Part shown: piece by piece, positions 53,259 through 62,352 of the stretch | Layout: each line of letters begins with the position of its first letter | How positions within the stretch are numbered: position 1 is the first letter of the stretch | Origin: GAS188 sp044445965 | GTDB lineage: Bacteria > Pseudomonadota > Alphaproteobacteria > Rhizobiales > Beijerinckiaceae | Assembly (NCBI GenBank): GCA_044445965.1 | Contig: JBIOEJ010000002.1 | Span: forward strand, 1 to 64,000 | DNA: 64,000 nt | Direction: 5' to 3' | The notes under the pieces: model-generated | Told to the model about the DNA's origin: nothing | Database searches by the model: none | Seen by the model: the letters and a program-made list of their open reading frames with translations, nothing else | Translations under genes and position numbers: made by a program

Positions 53259-55787
53259 CTAGCCCTTCGGCCGGCGCGTCGTCGGCACCATCCAGATCTC
53301 CTCCGCATATTGCCTGATGGCGCGGTCGGAGGTGAACCAGCCGGCATTGGCCGTGTTCAGCACGGCGCTGCGTTGCCAGAACTGCGGCGTATCGCGCCAC
53401 AGCGCGGCGACCTTGCGCTGCGCGCTGGCATAAGCGGCGAAGTCGGCTGCGACCATGAACCAGTCATGATCGTAGAGGCCGGCCACCATCGCCTGATAGC
53501 GGGCGCGGTCATCCGGCGAGAAGACGCCGCCCGCGACCGCATCGAGCACCTCCTTCAATTCAGGCGTCTCCTCGATGAGTTGGCGCGGGGGTGGACCCGA
53601 CTGACGCCGCGCCTCGACCTCGGGAGCGGTCAAGCCGAAGATGGCGATATTGGCCGCGCCCACCCTCTCGAGGATCTCCACATTGGCGCCGTCGAGCGTA
53701 CCGATGGTGATCGCGCCGTTCAGCGCGAACTTCATATTGCCGGTGCCGGACGCCTCCATGCCGGCGGTCGAGATCTGCTCCGAGAGATCGGCCGCCGGGA
53801 TGATCGCCTCGGCGAGGCTGACATTGTAGTTCGCCAGGAACACCACCTTCAGCAGGCCCCGTGTGGCCGGATCGGAATTGACGATCCGGGCCACGTCGTT
53901 GATGAGCTTGATGATGACTTTCGCCTGGGCATAGCTCGCTGCCGCCTTGCCGGCGAAAATTTTGACGCGCGGCACCCATTCCTTGTGCGGCTGGGTGCGC
54001 ATGGCATCGTAAAGCGCCACCGTCTCCAGGATGTTCAGGAGCTGGCGCTTATATTCATGGATGCGTTTGATCTGCACGTCGAACATGGCCTGCGGGTCGA
54101 CCTTCATGCCGGTGCGGTCGGCAATCACCGCGGCGAGCCGCTCCTTGTTGGCGCGTTTCACGGCGGAGAAGCGTTCGCGGAAAGCGGCATCCTCGGCGAA
54201 TGGGGCAAGTCCCGTGAGCTTCTCGACATCGTCGAGAATGCCCTCGCCGAGCGTCTCGGCGAGGAGCGAGGTCAGGCCCGGATTGGCCTCGAACAGCCAG
54301 CGGCGCGGGGTAACGCCGTTCGTCTTGTTGACGATGCGGTCGGGGAAGGCGCGATGCAGATTGCGGAACACCGTCTCCTTCATCAATTCGGTGTGCAGCG
54401 CCGAAACGCCGTTGACCTTGTGGGCGCCGGCGAAGGCCAGGAATCCCATGCGCACGTTGCGGCCGCTGTGCTCATCGATCAGCGACAGATCGGCGGGCGC
54501 GATGTCTTCGGCCTGCTTCGCCTTTTTCGCCTCTGCCAGCAGGCGCGCATTGAGCGCGAAGATGATCTGCATATGGCGTGGCAGCAGGCGCTCCATCAGC
54601 GTCACCGGCCAGCTCTCCAGCGCCTCGGGCAGCAAAGTGTGGTTGGTATAGGCGATGGTGCGCTGGGTAATGGCCCAGGCGTCTTCCCAGCCGAGATTGT
54701 GGACATCGACGAAGAGCCGCATCAGCTCGACCACGGCGAGCGCCGGGTGAGTGTCGTTGAGCTGGATCGCCGCCTTGTCCGGCAAGCTGCGGATATCGCC
54801 GAATTGCTGCACATGCCGGCGCACCAGATCCTGCAGCGAGGCCGAGGTGAAGAAGAATTCCTGCCGCAACCGCAATTCCTGGCCCGCCGGCGTCGCGTCC
54901 GAGGGATAGAGCACGCGCGAGATGCTCTCGGCGCGCGTGCGCTCGGCGAGCGCGCCGATATGGTCGCCCCTGTTGAAGGCGTCGAGATGGATCGGGTCGA
55001 CGGCCCGGGCGCGCCACAGCCGCAGCGTGTTCACCTTCTCGCCGCGCCAACCGAGGATCGGCGTGTCGTAAGCGACCGCGAGCACCGTCTCGCCGGGCAC
55101 CCAATGATGGCGCGGCGCTCCGTCCCAGCCTTCGCTCGTCGCCACCGTGCCGCCGAAGCCGATCTGGTAATTGGCCTCGCGACGCTCGAATTCCCAAGGG
55201 TTCCGGAAGGAGAGCCAGTCCTCCGGCGTCTCCATCTGCCAGCCATCCGCGACGGTCTGGCGAAACAGCCCGAAATCATAGCGGATGCCGTAGCCGAGCG
55301 CCGGGATGCCGACCGTCGCCATGCTCTCCATGAAGCAGGCGGCGAGGCGGCCGAGGCCGCCATTGCCGAGCGCGGCGTCAGGTTCGAGCTCGGAGATCGC
55401 GTCGAGATCGACGGCGAGCTCCTTCAGCGCCGCCCGCACCGCCTCCGTGAGACCGAGATTGGTCAGCACCTCGCGGAATAACCGGCCGATCAGGAATTCG
55501 AGGGAAAGGTAATAGACGCGCTTACGGCCCGCCCGATAGGCCTCGCGCGTCGTGGCCATCCAGCTGTCGATGATGCGGTCACGCATCGCCAGGATGGTGG
55601 CGAACAGCCAGTCATGGTTCTGCGCGACGATCGGATCCTTGCCGATCGAATAGGCGAGCTTCGCCACGATCTCCTGGCGCAGCGTGTCGGGGTCGTTGCG
55701 GCGCAGCTCGGGCGCCGGCAGCGCCACGCCCGTTCCGTCCTTGGCTTGGCTGTCGATCGCCGTTGCCGGTCGGCCGCTGGCGTTCAT
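53259..55787 (-). CDS. glgP: Glycogen phosphorylase
   Basis: GlgP releases glucose 1-phosphate from glycogen using pyridoxal phosphate. The 842-residue GT35 protein is full length, with SLEFLIGRLFREVLTNLG, GNGGLGRLAACFMESM, QLNDTHPALAVVELMR, VQIKRIHEYKRQLLN and the PLP-binding Lys in EASGTGNMKFALNG. A GGAGAG site precedes the ATG. It is the first gene of the leftward glycogen cluster; an antitoxin gene separates it from glgX. Confidence 0.97.
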   Translation of the reverse strand: MNASGRPATAIDSQAKDGTGVALPAPELRRNDPDTLRQEIVAKLAYSIGKDPIVAQNHDWLFATILAMRDRIIDSWMATTREAYRAGRKRVYYLSLEFLIGRLFREVLTNLGLTEAVRAALKELAVDLDAISELEPDAALGNGGLGRLAACFMESMATVGIPALGYGIRYDFGLFRQTVADGWQMETPEDWLSFRNPWEFERREANYQIGFGGTVATSEGWDGAPRHHWVPGETVLAVAYDTPILGWRGEKVNTLRLWRARAVDPIHLDAFNRGDHIGALAERTRAESISRVLYPSDATPAGQELRLRQEFFFTSASLQDLVRRHVQQFGDIRSLPDKAAIQLNDTHPALAVVELMRLFVDVHNLGWEDAWAITQRTIAYTNHTLLPEALESWPVTLMERLLPRHMQIIFALNARLLAEAKKAKQAEDIAPADLSLIDEHSGRNVRMGFLAFAGAHKVNGVSALHTELMKETVFRNLHRAFPDRIVNKTNGVTPRRWLFEANPGLTSLLAETLGEGILDDVEKLTGLAPFAEDAAFRERFSAVKRANKERLAAVIADRTGMKVDPQAMFDVQIKRIHEYKRQLLNILETVALYDAMRTQPHKEWVPRVKIFAGKAAASYAQAKVIIKLINDVARIVNSDPATRGLLKVVFLANYNVSLAEAIIPAADLSEQISTAGMEASGTGNMKFALNGAITIGTLDGANVEILERVGAANIAIFGLTAPEVEARRQSGPPPRQLIEETPELKEVLDAVAGGVFSPDDRARYQAMVAGLYDHDWFMVAADFAAYASAQRKVAALWRDTPQFWQRSAVLNTANAGWFTSDRAIRQYAEEIWMVPTTRRPKG

Positions 55788-56097
55788 GCATCTCTCCTTC
55801 GGACGGGCGCCGAGCCCGCATCAAGCAGCGGAACGGAAGTCCAGTCTGTGACGTCGGGCCATCGCGACTCGAGCCGTCGCAGCCCTCGATACATTCCAGC
55901 GGCCCAAGACGCAAAACGCCGCGCGCGCTTCCTTCAGCGACCTCGCGGGATCGCGCCGCCGACGCTGGCGATCCGTGCCGCGATTTAATGATCCCGCAAT
56001 GGGTTCGAGTGATCCGTGCTATCATATTCTACCGCAACTTCTCCGCATTCACCGCGTAGGCAAGAGCTGCACTCTCGAAACGTCATTGGAGCGCGCT
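55788..56097. other. Divergent promoter region between glgP and the efflux operon
   Basis: This 310-bp gap lies between the divergent starts of glgP and the membrane-fusion gene and must hold promoters for both. The stretch around 55982-56040 is less GC-rich than the surroundings (including CTATCATATTCTACC), but I could not fix -35/-10 elements. No gene is seen. Confidence 0.5.
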
Positions 56098-57327
56098 TTG
56101 ACCCCTTCCCGGACCTCGCCTCCCCACCGCAGATGGGCGATTTGGGTCGCGCTTGTCGCGATCCTCGTCGGCTCCTTCGTCGGCTGGCGCCTCTTCGCAG
56201 GCAACAAGGCGGCGGATGCGGCGGTCGATCCACGGCTGAGCGCTGGGCGCCAGGCGAGTGGCCCGGCTCCCGTCCCGGTCACTTTCGCGCGCGCGGTGAC
56301 CGCGGATTTCCCCGTCTATCTCAACGGGCTCGGCACGGTGCAGCCCTACGACACCGTCACGGTGCGCAGCCGCGTCGACGGCGAGATCGTCAAGATCGCC
56401 TTCAGACAGGGCCAGATGGTCAAGAAGGGCGATTTGCTCGTGCAGATCGATCCGCGTCCTTATCAGGCCGCCCTCGATCAGGCGCTTGCCAAGAAGGCGC
56501 AGGACGAGGCGAGCCTGAAGGACGCGCAGCTCAACCTGAAGCGCTACATGGACCTCGCCAAGCAGGACTTCGCCTCCAAGCAGCAGCTCGACACCCAACA
56601 AGCGACCGTCGATCAGCTCAGCGCCCAGATCAAGGGCGACCAGGCGGCGATCGACAACGCCCAGACGCAGCTCGGCTATACGTCCATCAAGGCGCCGCTT
56701 TCCGGGAAAACGGGCTTCCGCCTCGTCGACCCGGGCAACATCGTGCATGCCTCGGACCAGAACGGCATCGTGACGATCGTGAAACTGCAGCCGATCTCGG
56801 TCGTGTTCACGGCGCCGGAAGAGGAGGTGCCGCAGATCAACAAGGCGCTCGAGGCGGGGACCGTCCCGGTGACGGCGCTCAGCTCGGACGGCTCGAAGGT
56901 GCTGTCGCAAGGCAGGCTCGCCCTCGTCGACAATACCGTCGACCAGGCGAGCGGCACCATCCGCATGAAGGCGACTTTCGAGAACAGGGACAATGTGTTG
57001 TGGCCAGGCCTCTCGGTCTCGACGAGGCTTCTGGTCGACACGCTGAAGCAAGTCGTCGTGGTTCCCGAGGATGCGGTCGAGCGCGGGCCGAACGGGCTTT
57101 ACGCTTTCGTCATCGAGGACACCGACAAGGTCTCGATGCGCGACATCAAGGTCGGCGCGCAAAGCAATGGGCAGGCGGTCGTCCTGCAGGGGCTGTCCGC
57201 CGGACAAAAAGTGGTGGTCGCCGGCCAATACCGGCTGCAGCCAGGCGCCGAAGTCGCGGCGAGCGAGGCGGCCGCGCCGAGCCCGCCGGAGAAGGAGGCT
57301 CAGAATCCGCCCGGGAAGGCGCCGTGA
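56098..57327 (+). CDS. RND efflux periplasmic adaptor (membrane fusion protein, MdtA-like)
   Basis: The adaptor links an inner-membrane RND pump to an outer-membrane channel. I place the start at a TTG (56098) with GGAG six bases upstream, giving 409 residues: an N-terminal membrane anchor (RRWAIWVALVAILVGSFVGW), a barrel-sandwich/lipoyl region (VRSRVDGEIVKIAFRQGQMVKKGDLL), a coiled-coil hairpin (about 120-190) and beta-barrel domains. Other in-frame starts at 55975, 55999 and 56086 exist. Its stop overlaps the pump gene by one base (TGATG). No outer-membrane channel gene is adjacent. Confidence 0.92.
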   Translation: MTPSRTSPPHRRWAIWVALVAILVGSFVGWRLFAGNKAADAAVDPRLSAGRQASGPAPVPVTFARAVTADFPVYLNGLGTVQPYDTVTVRSRVDGEIVKIAFRQGQMVKKGDLLVQIDPRPYQAALDQALAKKAQDEASLKDAQLNLKRYMDLAKQDFASKQQLDTQQATVDQLSAQIKGDQAAIDNAQTQLGYTSIKAPLSGKTGFRLVDPGNIVHASDQNGIVTIVKLQPISVVFTAPEEEVPQINKALEAGTVPVTALSSDGSKVLSQGRLALVDNTVDQASGTIRMKATFENRDNVLWPGLSVSTRLLVDTLKQVVVVPEDAVERGPNGLYAFVIEDTDKVSMRDIKVGAQSNGQAVVLQGLSAGQKVVVAGQYRLQPGAEVAASEAAAPSPPEKEAQNPPGKAP

Positions 57328-60300
57328 TGGCCGAGGGCGGCATCTCGGCGCCGTTCATCCGGCATCCGATCGCAACCTCGCTGTTGATGATCGCCATCTT
57401 GTTCGTCGGCATCATCGCTTATCCGAGATTGCCGGTGGCGCCGCTGCCGCAGGTCGATTTCCCGACCATTCAAGTCTCGGCGAGCTTGCCGGGCGCCAGT
57501 CCGGACACCATCGCCTCGGCGGTGGCGCAACCGCTCGAGACGCAGTTCGCGCAGATTCCCGGCGTCGCCCAGATGACCTCGACGAGCTCGCTCGGCTCGA
57601 CCGCGATCACCATCCAGTTCGATCTCGATCGCAACATCGACGCCGCCGCGAACGACGTCCAGGCTGCCATCAACGCGGCGGGCGGACAATTACCGAAGAA
57701 TCTGCCGTCTCCCCCAACCTATCGCAAGGTCAACCCGGCGGACTCGCCGATCCTGCTGCTCGGCGCGACATCCGACACGCTGCCCCTGACCGAGGTCGAC
57801 GACAATGTCGAGACCAAGCTCGCCCAGCAGATCAGCCAGATCACCGGGGTGGCGCAGGTGTCCGTCGGCGGCCAGCAGAAGCCGGCGATCCGCATCCAGC
57901 TCGACCCCGCCAAGCTCGTCGCCAAGGGTCTATCGCTCGAGGACGTCCGCACGCCGCTCTCCGTCGCGACCGTGGACAATCCCAAGGGCACCATCGATGG
58001 CCGGACGCGCTCCTTCACCATCTACACCAATGATCAATTGACGCGGTCCAAGGACTGGAACGACATCATCGTCGCCTATCGCAACGGCGCGCCGCTGCGC
58101 GTGCGCGATATCGGCCAGGCCGTGACCGGCCCGCAAGATACGCGACAGGCCGGTTGGGCCGACGGCAAGCGCGGTGTCATCCTCGTCATCTTCAAGCAGC
58201 CAGGCGCCAACATCATCGAAACCGTCGACAACATCATGGCGGCGCTGCCGCGCCTGCGGGCCGCCATGCCGACGGCGATCGACATCTTCACCTTGAGCGA
58301 CCGCACCCAGACCATTCGCGCCTCAATCAAGGACGTGCAGTTCACGATGCTGCTCACCATCGGGCTCGTGGTGATGGTGATCTTCCTCTTCCTGCGCAGC
58401 CTGTGGGCGACGATCATCCCGAGCGTCACGGTGCCGCTCGCTTTGCTGGGCGCCTGCGCGCTGATGTGGGTCGCCGGCTATAGCCTCGACAATCTGTCGC
58501 TGATGGCCTTGACCATCGCGGTCGGTTTCGTGGTCGACGATGCCATCGTGATGCTGGAGAACATCACCCGCTATGTCGAGGAAGGCGAGACGCCGCTCGC
58601 GGCGGCGCTCAAGGGCTCGCGCGAGATCGCTTTCACCATCATGTCGATCAGTATCTCGCTGATCGCGGTGTTGATCCCGCTCCTGCTGATGGGCGGCATC
58701 ATCGGCCGGCTGTTCCGCGAGTTCGCCGTCACGTTGTCGATGACCATCATCGTCTCGGCGGCCGTGTCGCTGACGCTGACGCCGATGATGGCCTCGCGCT
58801 TCCTCAAGCCTCCGAGGGAGGCCCATCACGGGCGCCTCTATGCCTTGAGCGAACGCGGCTTCGACGCATTGTTGAAGGCGTATGAGCGCGGGCTCGATGT
58901 CGTGCTGCGGTTCCGCTTCGTGACGCTGTGCGTCTTCTTCGCCACCCTCGCCCTGTCGGTCTATCTCTTCATGACCATTCCGAAGGGCTTCTTCCCGCAG
59001 CAGGACACCGGCCTCATCACCGGCGTCTCGGAAGCCGCCCAGGACGTGTCCTTCACCGATATGATGCGCCATCAGGAGGCGTTGAGCGCGGTGGTCATGA
59101 AGGACCCTGCGGTCGATCACGTGGCGATGTTCATCGGCGGCTCGGGGAACGCGCTCAATAATGGACGGATGTTCGTCGCGCTCAAGCCGCGCGATCGGCG
59201 CAGCGCGAGCGTCGATCAGGTCATAGCCAGGTTGAGGCCGCAGCTCGACAAGGTCGAAGGGGCGCGGCTCTTCCTGCAGGCGGCCCAGGATGTGCGCGTC
59301 GGCGGGCGCCCTTCACGCACGCAGTTCCAATATACCATGCAGGGCTCCGACCTCGCCGAGCTGAACGCCTGGGCGCCGAAAATGCTCGACAAGCTGAAGA
59401 GCTTGCCCGAGCTGACCGGCGTCGCCTCCGACCAGCAGACGCAAGGGACGACGCTGACCTTGACCATCGATCGCGATCAGGCCTCGCGCTACGGCCTGAC
59501 CGCGCAAGTGATCGACGACACGCTCTACGACGCCTTCGGCCAGCGTCAGATCGCCCAATATTTCACGCAAGCCTCCAGCTACCAGGTGATCATGGAGGTC
59601 CTGCCGGGGCTGCAGGGAGACCCCACCACCCTCGACTCGATCTTCCTGCGCTCGCCGACGACGGGCGGCGAGGTGCCGCTCTCGGCTTTCGCCAAATGGA
59701 CGACGACGCCGATCCAGCCTTTGTCGATCAGCCATCAGGGTCAGTTCCCGGCGATCACCATCAGCTTCAATCTGGCGCAGGGCGTGGCGCTGGGCCAGGC
59801 GACCGAGGCGATCATGCGCGCCCAGGCCGAGTTGAACTTGCCGGCGATCATCGGCACGACCTTCCAGGGCAATGCCCAGGCCTTCCAGGATTCGCTGGCG
59901 ACCGTGCCGCTGCTGATCCTCGCCGCGCTCATCGTCGTCTACCTGATCCTCGGTATCCTCTATGAGAGCTATATCCATCCGATCACCATCCTCTCCACCC
60001 TGCCCTCGGCGGGCGTCGGGGCGCTGGCGATGCTGATGCTGTTCCATTTCGATTTCAGCCTGATCGCGCTGATCGGCATCATCCTGCTCATCGGCATCGT
60101 CAAGAAGAACGGCATCATGATGGTCGATTTCGCCATCGTCGCCGAGCGCGACGACCATCTGTCGGCCCATGACGCCATCCGCCGCGCGGCGCTGCTGCGC
60201 TTCCGGCCGATCATGATGACCACCATGGCGGCGATGCTGGGCGGCGTGCCCCTGATGCTCGGCCACGGCACGGGCTCGGAGATCAGGCAGCCTCTGGGCT

Positions 60301-60503
60301 ACGCCATGGTGGGCGGGCTGCTGGTGAGCCAGATGCTGACCTTGTTCACCACGCCGGTCGTCTATCTCTATCTGGACCGGCTTTCCGATTGGGTCACGAA
60401 TGGCCGGTCTTCCGCGGCGCGGAAGGGTGATCAGGCCGGAGGCGGAGCAAGCCGGGGCGGCGGCAAGGACGGGCTCGAGCCGCGGCCGCTCGCGGCCCAG
60501 TGA
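57327..60503 (+). CDS. RND multidrug efflux pump (AcrB/MdtB-C type)
   Basis: The 1058-residue inner-membrane transporter exports drugs or other toxic compounds using proton motive force. It has the N-terminal helix (FIRHPIATSLLMIAILFVG), the two large periplasmic loops, and the TM4 proton-relay pair Asp-Asp in TIAVGFVVDDAIVMLENI. The second half repeats the pattern (LIGIVKKNGIMMVDFAIVAE). It overlaps the adaptor gene by one base, so the two form an operon. Substrates cannot be predicted. No local repressor gene is seen. Confidence 0.95.
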   Translation: MAEGGISAPFIRHPIATSLLMIAILFVGIIAYPRLPVAPLPQVDFPTIQVSASLPGASPDTIASAVAQPLETQFAQIPGVAQMTSTSSLGSTAITIQFDLDRNIDAAANDVQAAINAAGGQLPKNLPSPPTYRKVNPADSPILLLGATSDTLPLTEVDDNVETKLAQQISQITGVAQVSVGGQQKPAIRIQLDPAKLVAKGLSLEDVRTPLSVATVDNPKGTIDGRTRSFTIYTNDQLTRSKDWNDIIVAYRNGAPLRVRDIGQAVTGPQDTRQAGWADGKRGVILVIFKQPGANIIETVDNIMAALPRLRAAMPTAIDIFTLSDRTQTIRASIKDVQFTMLLTIGLVVMVIFLFLRSLWATIIPSVTVPLALLGACALMWVAGYSLDNLSLMALTIAVGFVVDDAIVMLENITRYVEEGETPLAAALKGSREIAFTIMSISISLIAVLIPLLLMGGIIGRLFREFAVTLSMTIIVSAAVSLTLTPMMASRFLKPPREAHHGRLYALSERGFDALLKAYERGLDVVLRFRFVTLCVFFATLALSVYLFMTIPKGFFPQQDTGLITGVSEAAQDVSFTDMMRHQEALSAVVMKDPAVDHVAMFIGGSGNALNNGRMFVALKPRDRRSASVDQVIARLRPQLDKVEGARLFLQAAQDVRVGGRPSRTQFQYTMQGSDLAELNAWAPKMLDKLKSLPELTGVASDQQTQGTTLTLTIDRDQASRYGLTAQVIDDTLYDAFGQRQIAQYFTQASSYQVIMEVLPGLQGDPTTLDSIFLRSPTTGGEVPLSAFAKWTTTPIQPLSISHQGQFPAITISFNLAQGVALGQATEAIMRAQAELNLPAIIGTTFQGNAQAFQDSLATVPLLILAALIVVYLILGILYESYIHPITILSTLPSAGVGALAMLMLFHFDFSLIALIGIILLIGIVKKNGIMMVDFAIVAERDDHLSAHDAIRRAALLRFRPIMMTTMAAMLGGVPLMLGHGTGSEIRQPLGYAMVGGLLVSQMLTLFTTPVVYLYLDRLSDWVTNGRSSAARKGDQAGGGASRGGGKDGLEPRPLAAQ

Positions 60504-60629
60504 GAGCGATTCGCAACGAAGGTCCGCGGGCCATGCCCACCTCGACGACAAATGGGGTGGATCGCTCAGCGTACGTCATTGTAGCCGACCGGAAATCCGC
60601 GGCGGCGGGCTGAGCGGAGAGGTATCCGC

Positions 60630-60857
60630 TTACGCGCCGGCGGGCGGGCTCGCCTGTGCCCGTGGATTCGGCGCCGTCACGACGATGGCGTAGCGCATAT
60701 GGTGCTGCGCCCGCGTCTGCATCGACCGCTCGCGCCAAACGATGTTCGCCTCGTCATAGTCACGGAACGGGCCATGCACCGATGAGGTCGCAAGGTCCAT
60801 CTCGTCGAAATCGGCGTCGCGATATTCGCCGCCGATCACCCAGAACTGCTTAGGCAT
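60630..60857 (-). CDS. DUF4170 domain protein
   Basis: The 75-residue protein (MPKQFWVIGGEYRDADFDEM...), with GPFRDYDEANIVWRERSMQT and HHMRYAIVV, fits the small DUF4170 family widespread in Hyphomicrobiales. Its function is unknown; the pattern of a short soluble alpha/beta protein is all that can be seen. It lies 42 bp downstream of aceA on the same strand and may be cotranscribed with it. Confidence 0.85.
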   Translation of the reverse strand: MPKQFWVIGGEYRDADFDEMDLATSSVHGPFRDYDEANIVWRERSMQTRAQHHMRYAIVVTAPNPRAQASPPAGA

Positions 60858-60899
60858 GGAAGGCTCCTATGATCTGTGAACCAAAGCCGGCGGGTGCCC

Positions 60900-62195
60900 T
60901 CACTCCGCCGCGACCGCGAGCGGCTCGCTCGAGCGAGTAAATTGCGCCGCCTCCGTCGAGCCCGACATCGCGGTCGTCGAGGACTTGCCGCCGGAGACCG
61001 CCATGGCGACCGCGTCGAAATAACCGGTTCCGACCTCGCGCTGATGGCGCACGGCCGTGAAGCCTTCGGGCTCCGCGGCGAATTCGCGCTGCTGCATCTC
61101 CGAATAGGCGGCCATGCCGCGCCGTGCATAGCCCTTGGCGAGCTCGAACATCGACAGGTTGAGCGAGTGGAAGCCGGCGAGCGTGACGAACTGGAAGCGA
61201 TAGCCCATCGTGGCGATCTCCTCCTGGAAGCCCTCGATCGCCCTGCCGTCGAGCTTGGCGCGCCAGTTGAAGGAGGGCGAGCAGTTATAGGCGAGGAGCT
61301 TGCCGGGAAAATGCCGGTGCATCTCGGCGGCGAACTCGCGCGCCTCGCCGAGATCGGGCTCCGAGGTCTCCCACCAGATGAGGTCAGCATAAGGCGCATA
61401 GCTCAGGCCGCGCGCGATGGCGTGCTCGACCGAGTGGCGGTTGCCCTGCCTCAGGCGGAAGAACCCCTCGGGCGTCCGCTCGGTGCGGTCGATCCAGCGA
61501 TGGTCGCGCTCGTCGACATCGCTGGTGATGAGCGTCGCCGAATGAGCGTCGGTGCGGGCGAGCAGCACGGTCGGGACGCCGCACACATCGGCCGCGAGCC
61601 GCGCCGCGTTGAGGGTGCGGATGAAGGCTTGCGTCGGCACCAGCACCTTGCCGCCGAGATGCCCGCACTTCTTCTCCGACGCCTGTTGATCCTCGAAATG
61701 CACGCCGGCGGCACCCGCCTCGATCATTGCCTTCATCAATTCGAAGGCGTTGAGCGGCCCGCCGAAGCCGGCCTCGGCATCGGCGACGATCGGCGCATAC
61801 CAATAGGTCGAGCCGTCGCCCTCGATCCTGGCGATCTCGTCGGCGCGCCGCAGCGTATTGTTGATGCGCTTGACCACCTCCGGCACCGAGGACGCCGGAT
61901 AAAGCGATTGGTCCGGATACATCTGGCCCGCATTGTTGGCGTCGGCCGCGACTTGCCAGCCCGAGAGGTAGATGGCCTCGAGCCCGGCCTTCACTTGCTG
62001 CATGGCCTGGTTGCCGGTCAGCGCGCCGAGGGTGTGCAGATAGGGGCGCTCTCGCAGCAGCATCCACAGGCGCTCGGCCCCGAGCCGGGCGAGGCTGTGC
62101 TCGATGTGCACGCTGCCCGAGAGCCGCTCGACATCGCCCGCGCTATAGTCGCGCCTGATGCCGTCGAAGCGATTGGGATGGGAAGAGGGTGTCAT
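60900..62195 (-). CDS. aceA: Isocitrate lyase
   Basis: Isocitrate lyase cleaves isocitrate to glyoxylate and succinate, the entry to the glyoxylate shunt used for growth on acetate or fatty acids. From the ATG at 62195, with AGAAGGA seven bases upstream, it is 431 residues. The active-site loop KKCGH is intact (Cys177, His179), as are YWYAPIVADAEAGFGG and the YNCSPSFNW block. It is divergent from an ScfR-type regulator, a pairing that suggests direct control. Malate synthase is not in the window. Confidence 0.96.
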   Translation of the reverse strand: MTPSSHPNRFDGIRRDYSAGDVERLSGSVHIEHSLARLGAERLWMLLRERPYLHTLGALTGNQAMQQVKAGLEAIYLSGWQVAADANNAGQMYPDQSLYPASSVPEVVKRINNTLRRADEIARIEGDGSTYWYAPIVADAEAGFGGPLNAFELMKAMIEAGAAGVHFEDQQASEKKCGHLGGKVLVPTQAFIRTLNAARLAADVCGVPTVLLARTDAHSATLITSDVDERDHRWIDRTERTPEGFFRLRQGNRHSVEHAIARGLSYAPYADLIWWETSEPDLGEAREFAAEMHRHFPGKLLAYNCSPSFNWRAKLDGRAIEGFQEEIATMGYRFQFVTLAGFHSLNLSMFELAKGYARRGMAAYSEMQQREFAAEPEGFTAVRHQREVGTGYFDAVAMAVSGGKSSTTAMSGSTEAAQFTRSSEPLAVAAE

Positions 62196-62219
62196 CGATC
62201 GATCCTTCTCGAGAATTTC

Positions 62220-62343
62220 TTGTAAAGGCATCGAGTCATCCACGGCGCAAGTCAACGATTTCCCAGAAACCCATATGAATTGAAGTGAATTGACCAAGAC
62301 GCGACTCTTCTGATATTGAAAATTGCAAATTTTTGTAAAAGGC
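62220..62343. promoter_or_regulatory. Candidate regulator binding sites (TTGYAAA motifs) between aceA and the ScfR-type gene
   Basis: The divergent gap holds three plus-strand copies of a related motif: TTGTAAA at 62220-62226, TTGCAAA at 62323-62329 and TTGTAAA at 62333-62339. The last two start exactly 10 bp apart, one helical turn, and the first and third share the longer form TTGTAAA(A)GGC. From memory the related RamB regulator of corynebacteria recognises a TTTGCAAA-like core. The region is AT-rich and is the natural place for aceA control and autoregulation. Confidence 0.5.
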
Positions 62344-62352
62344 CTGTTTTCG

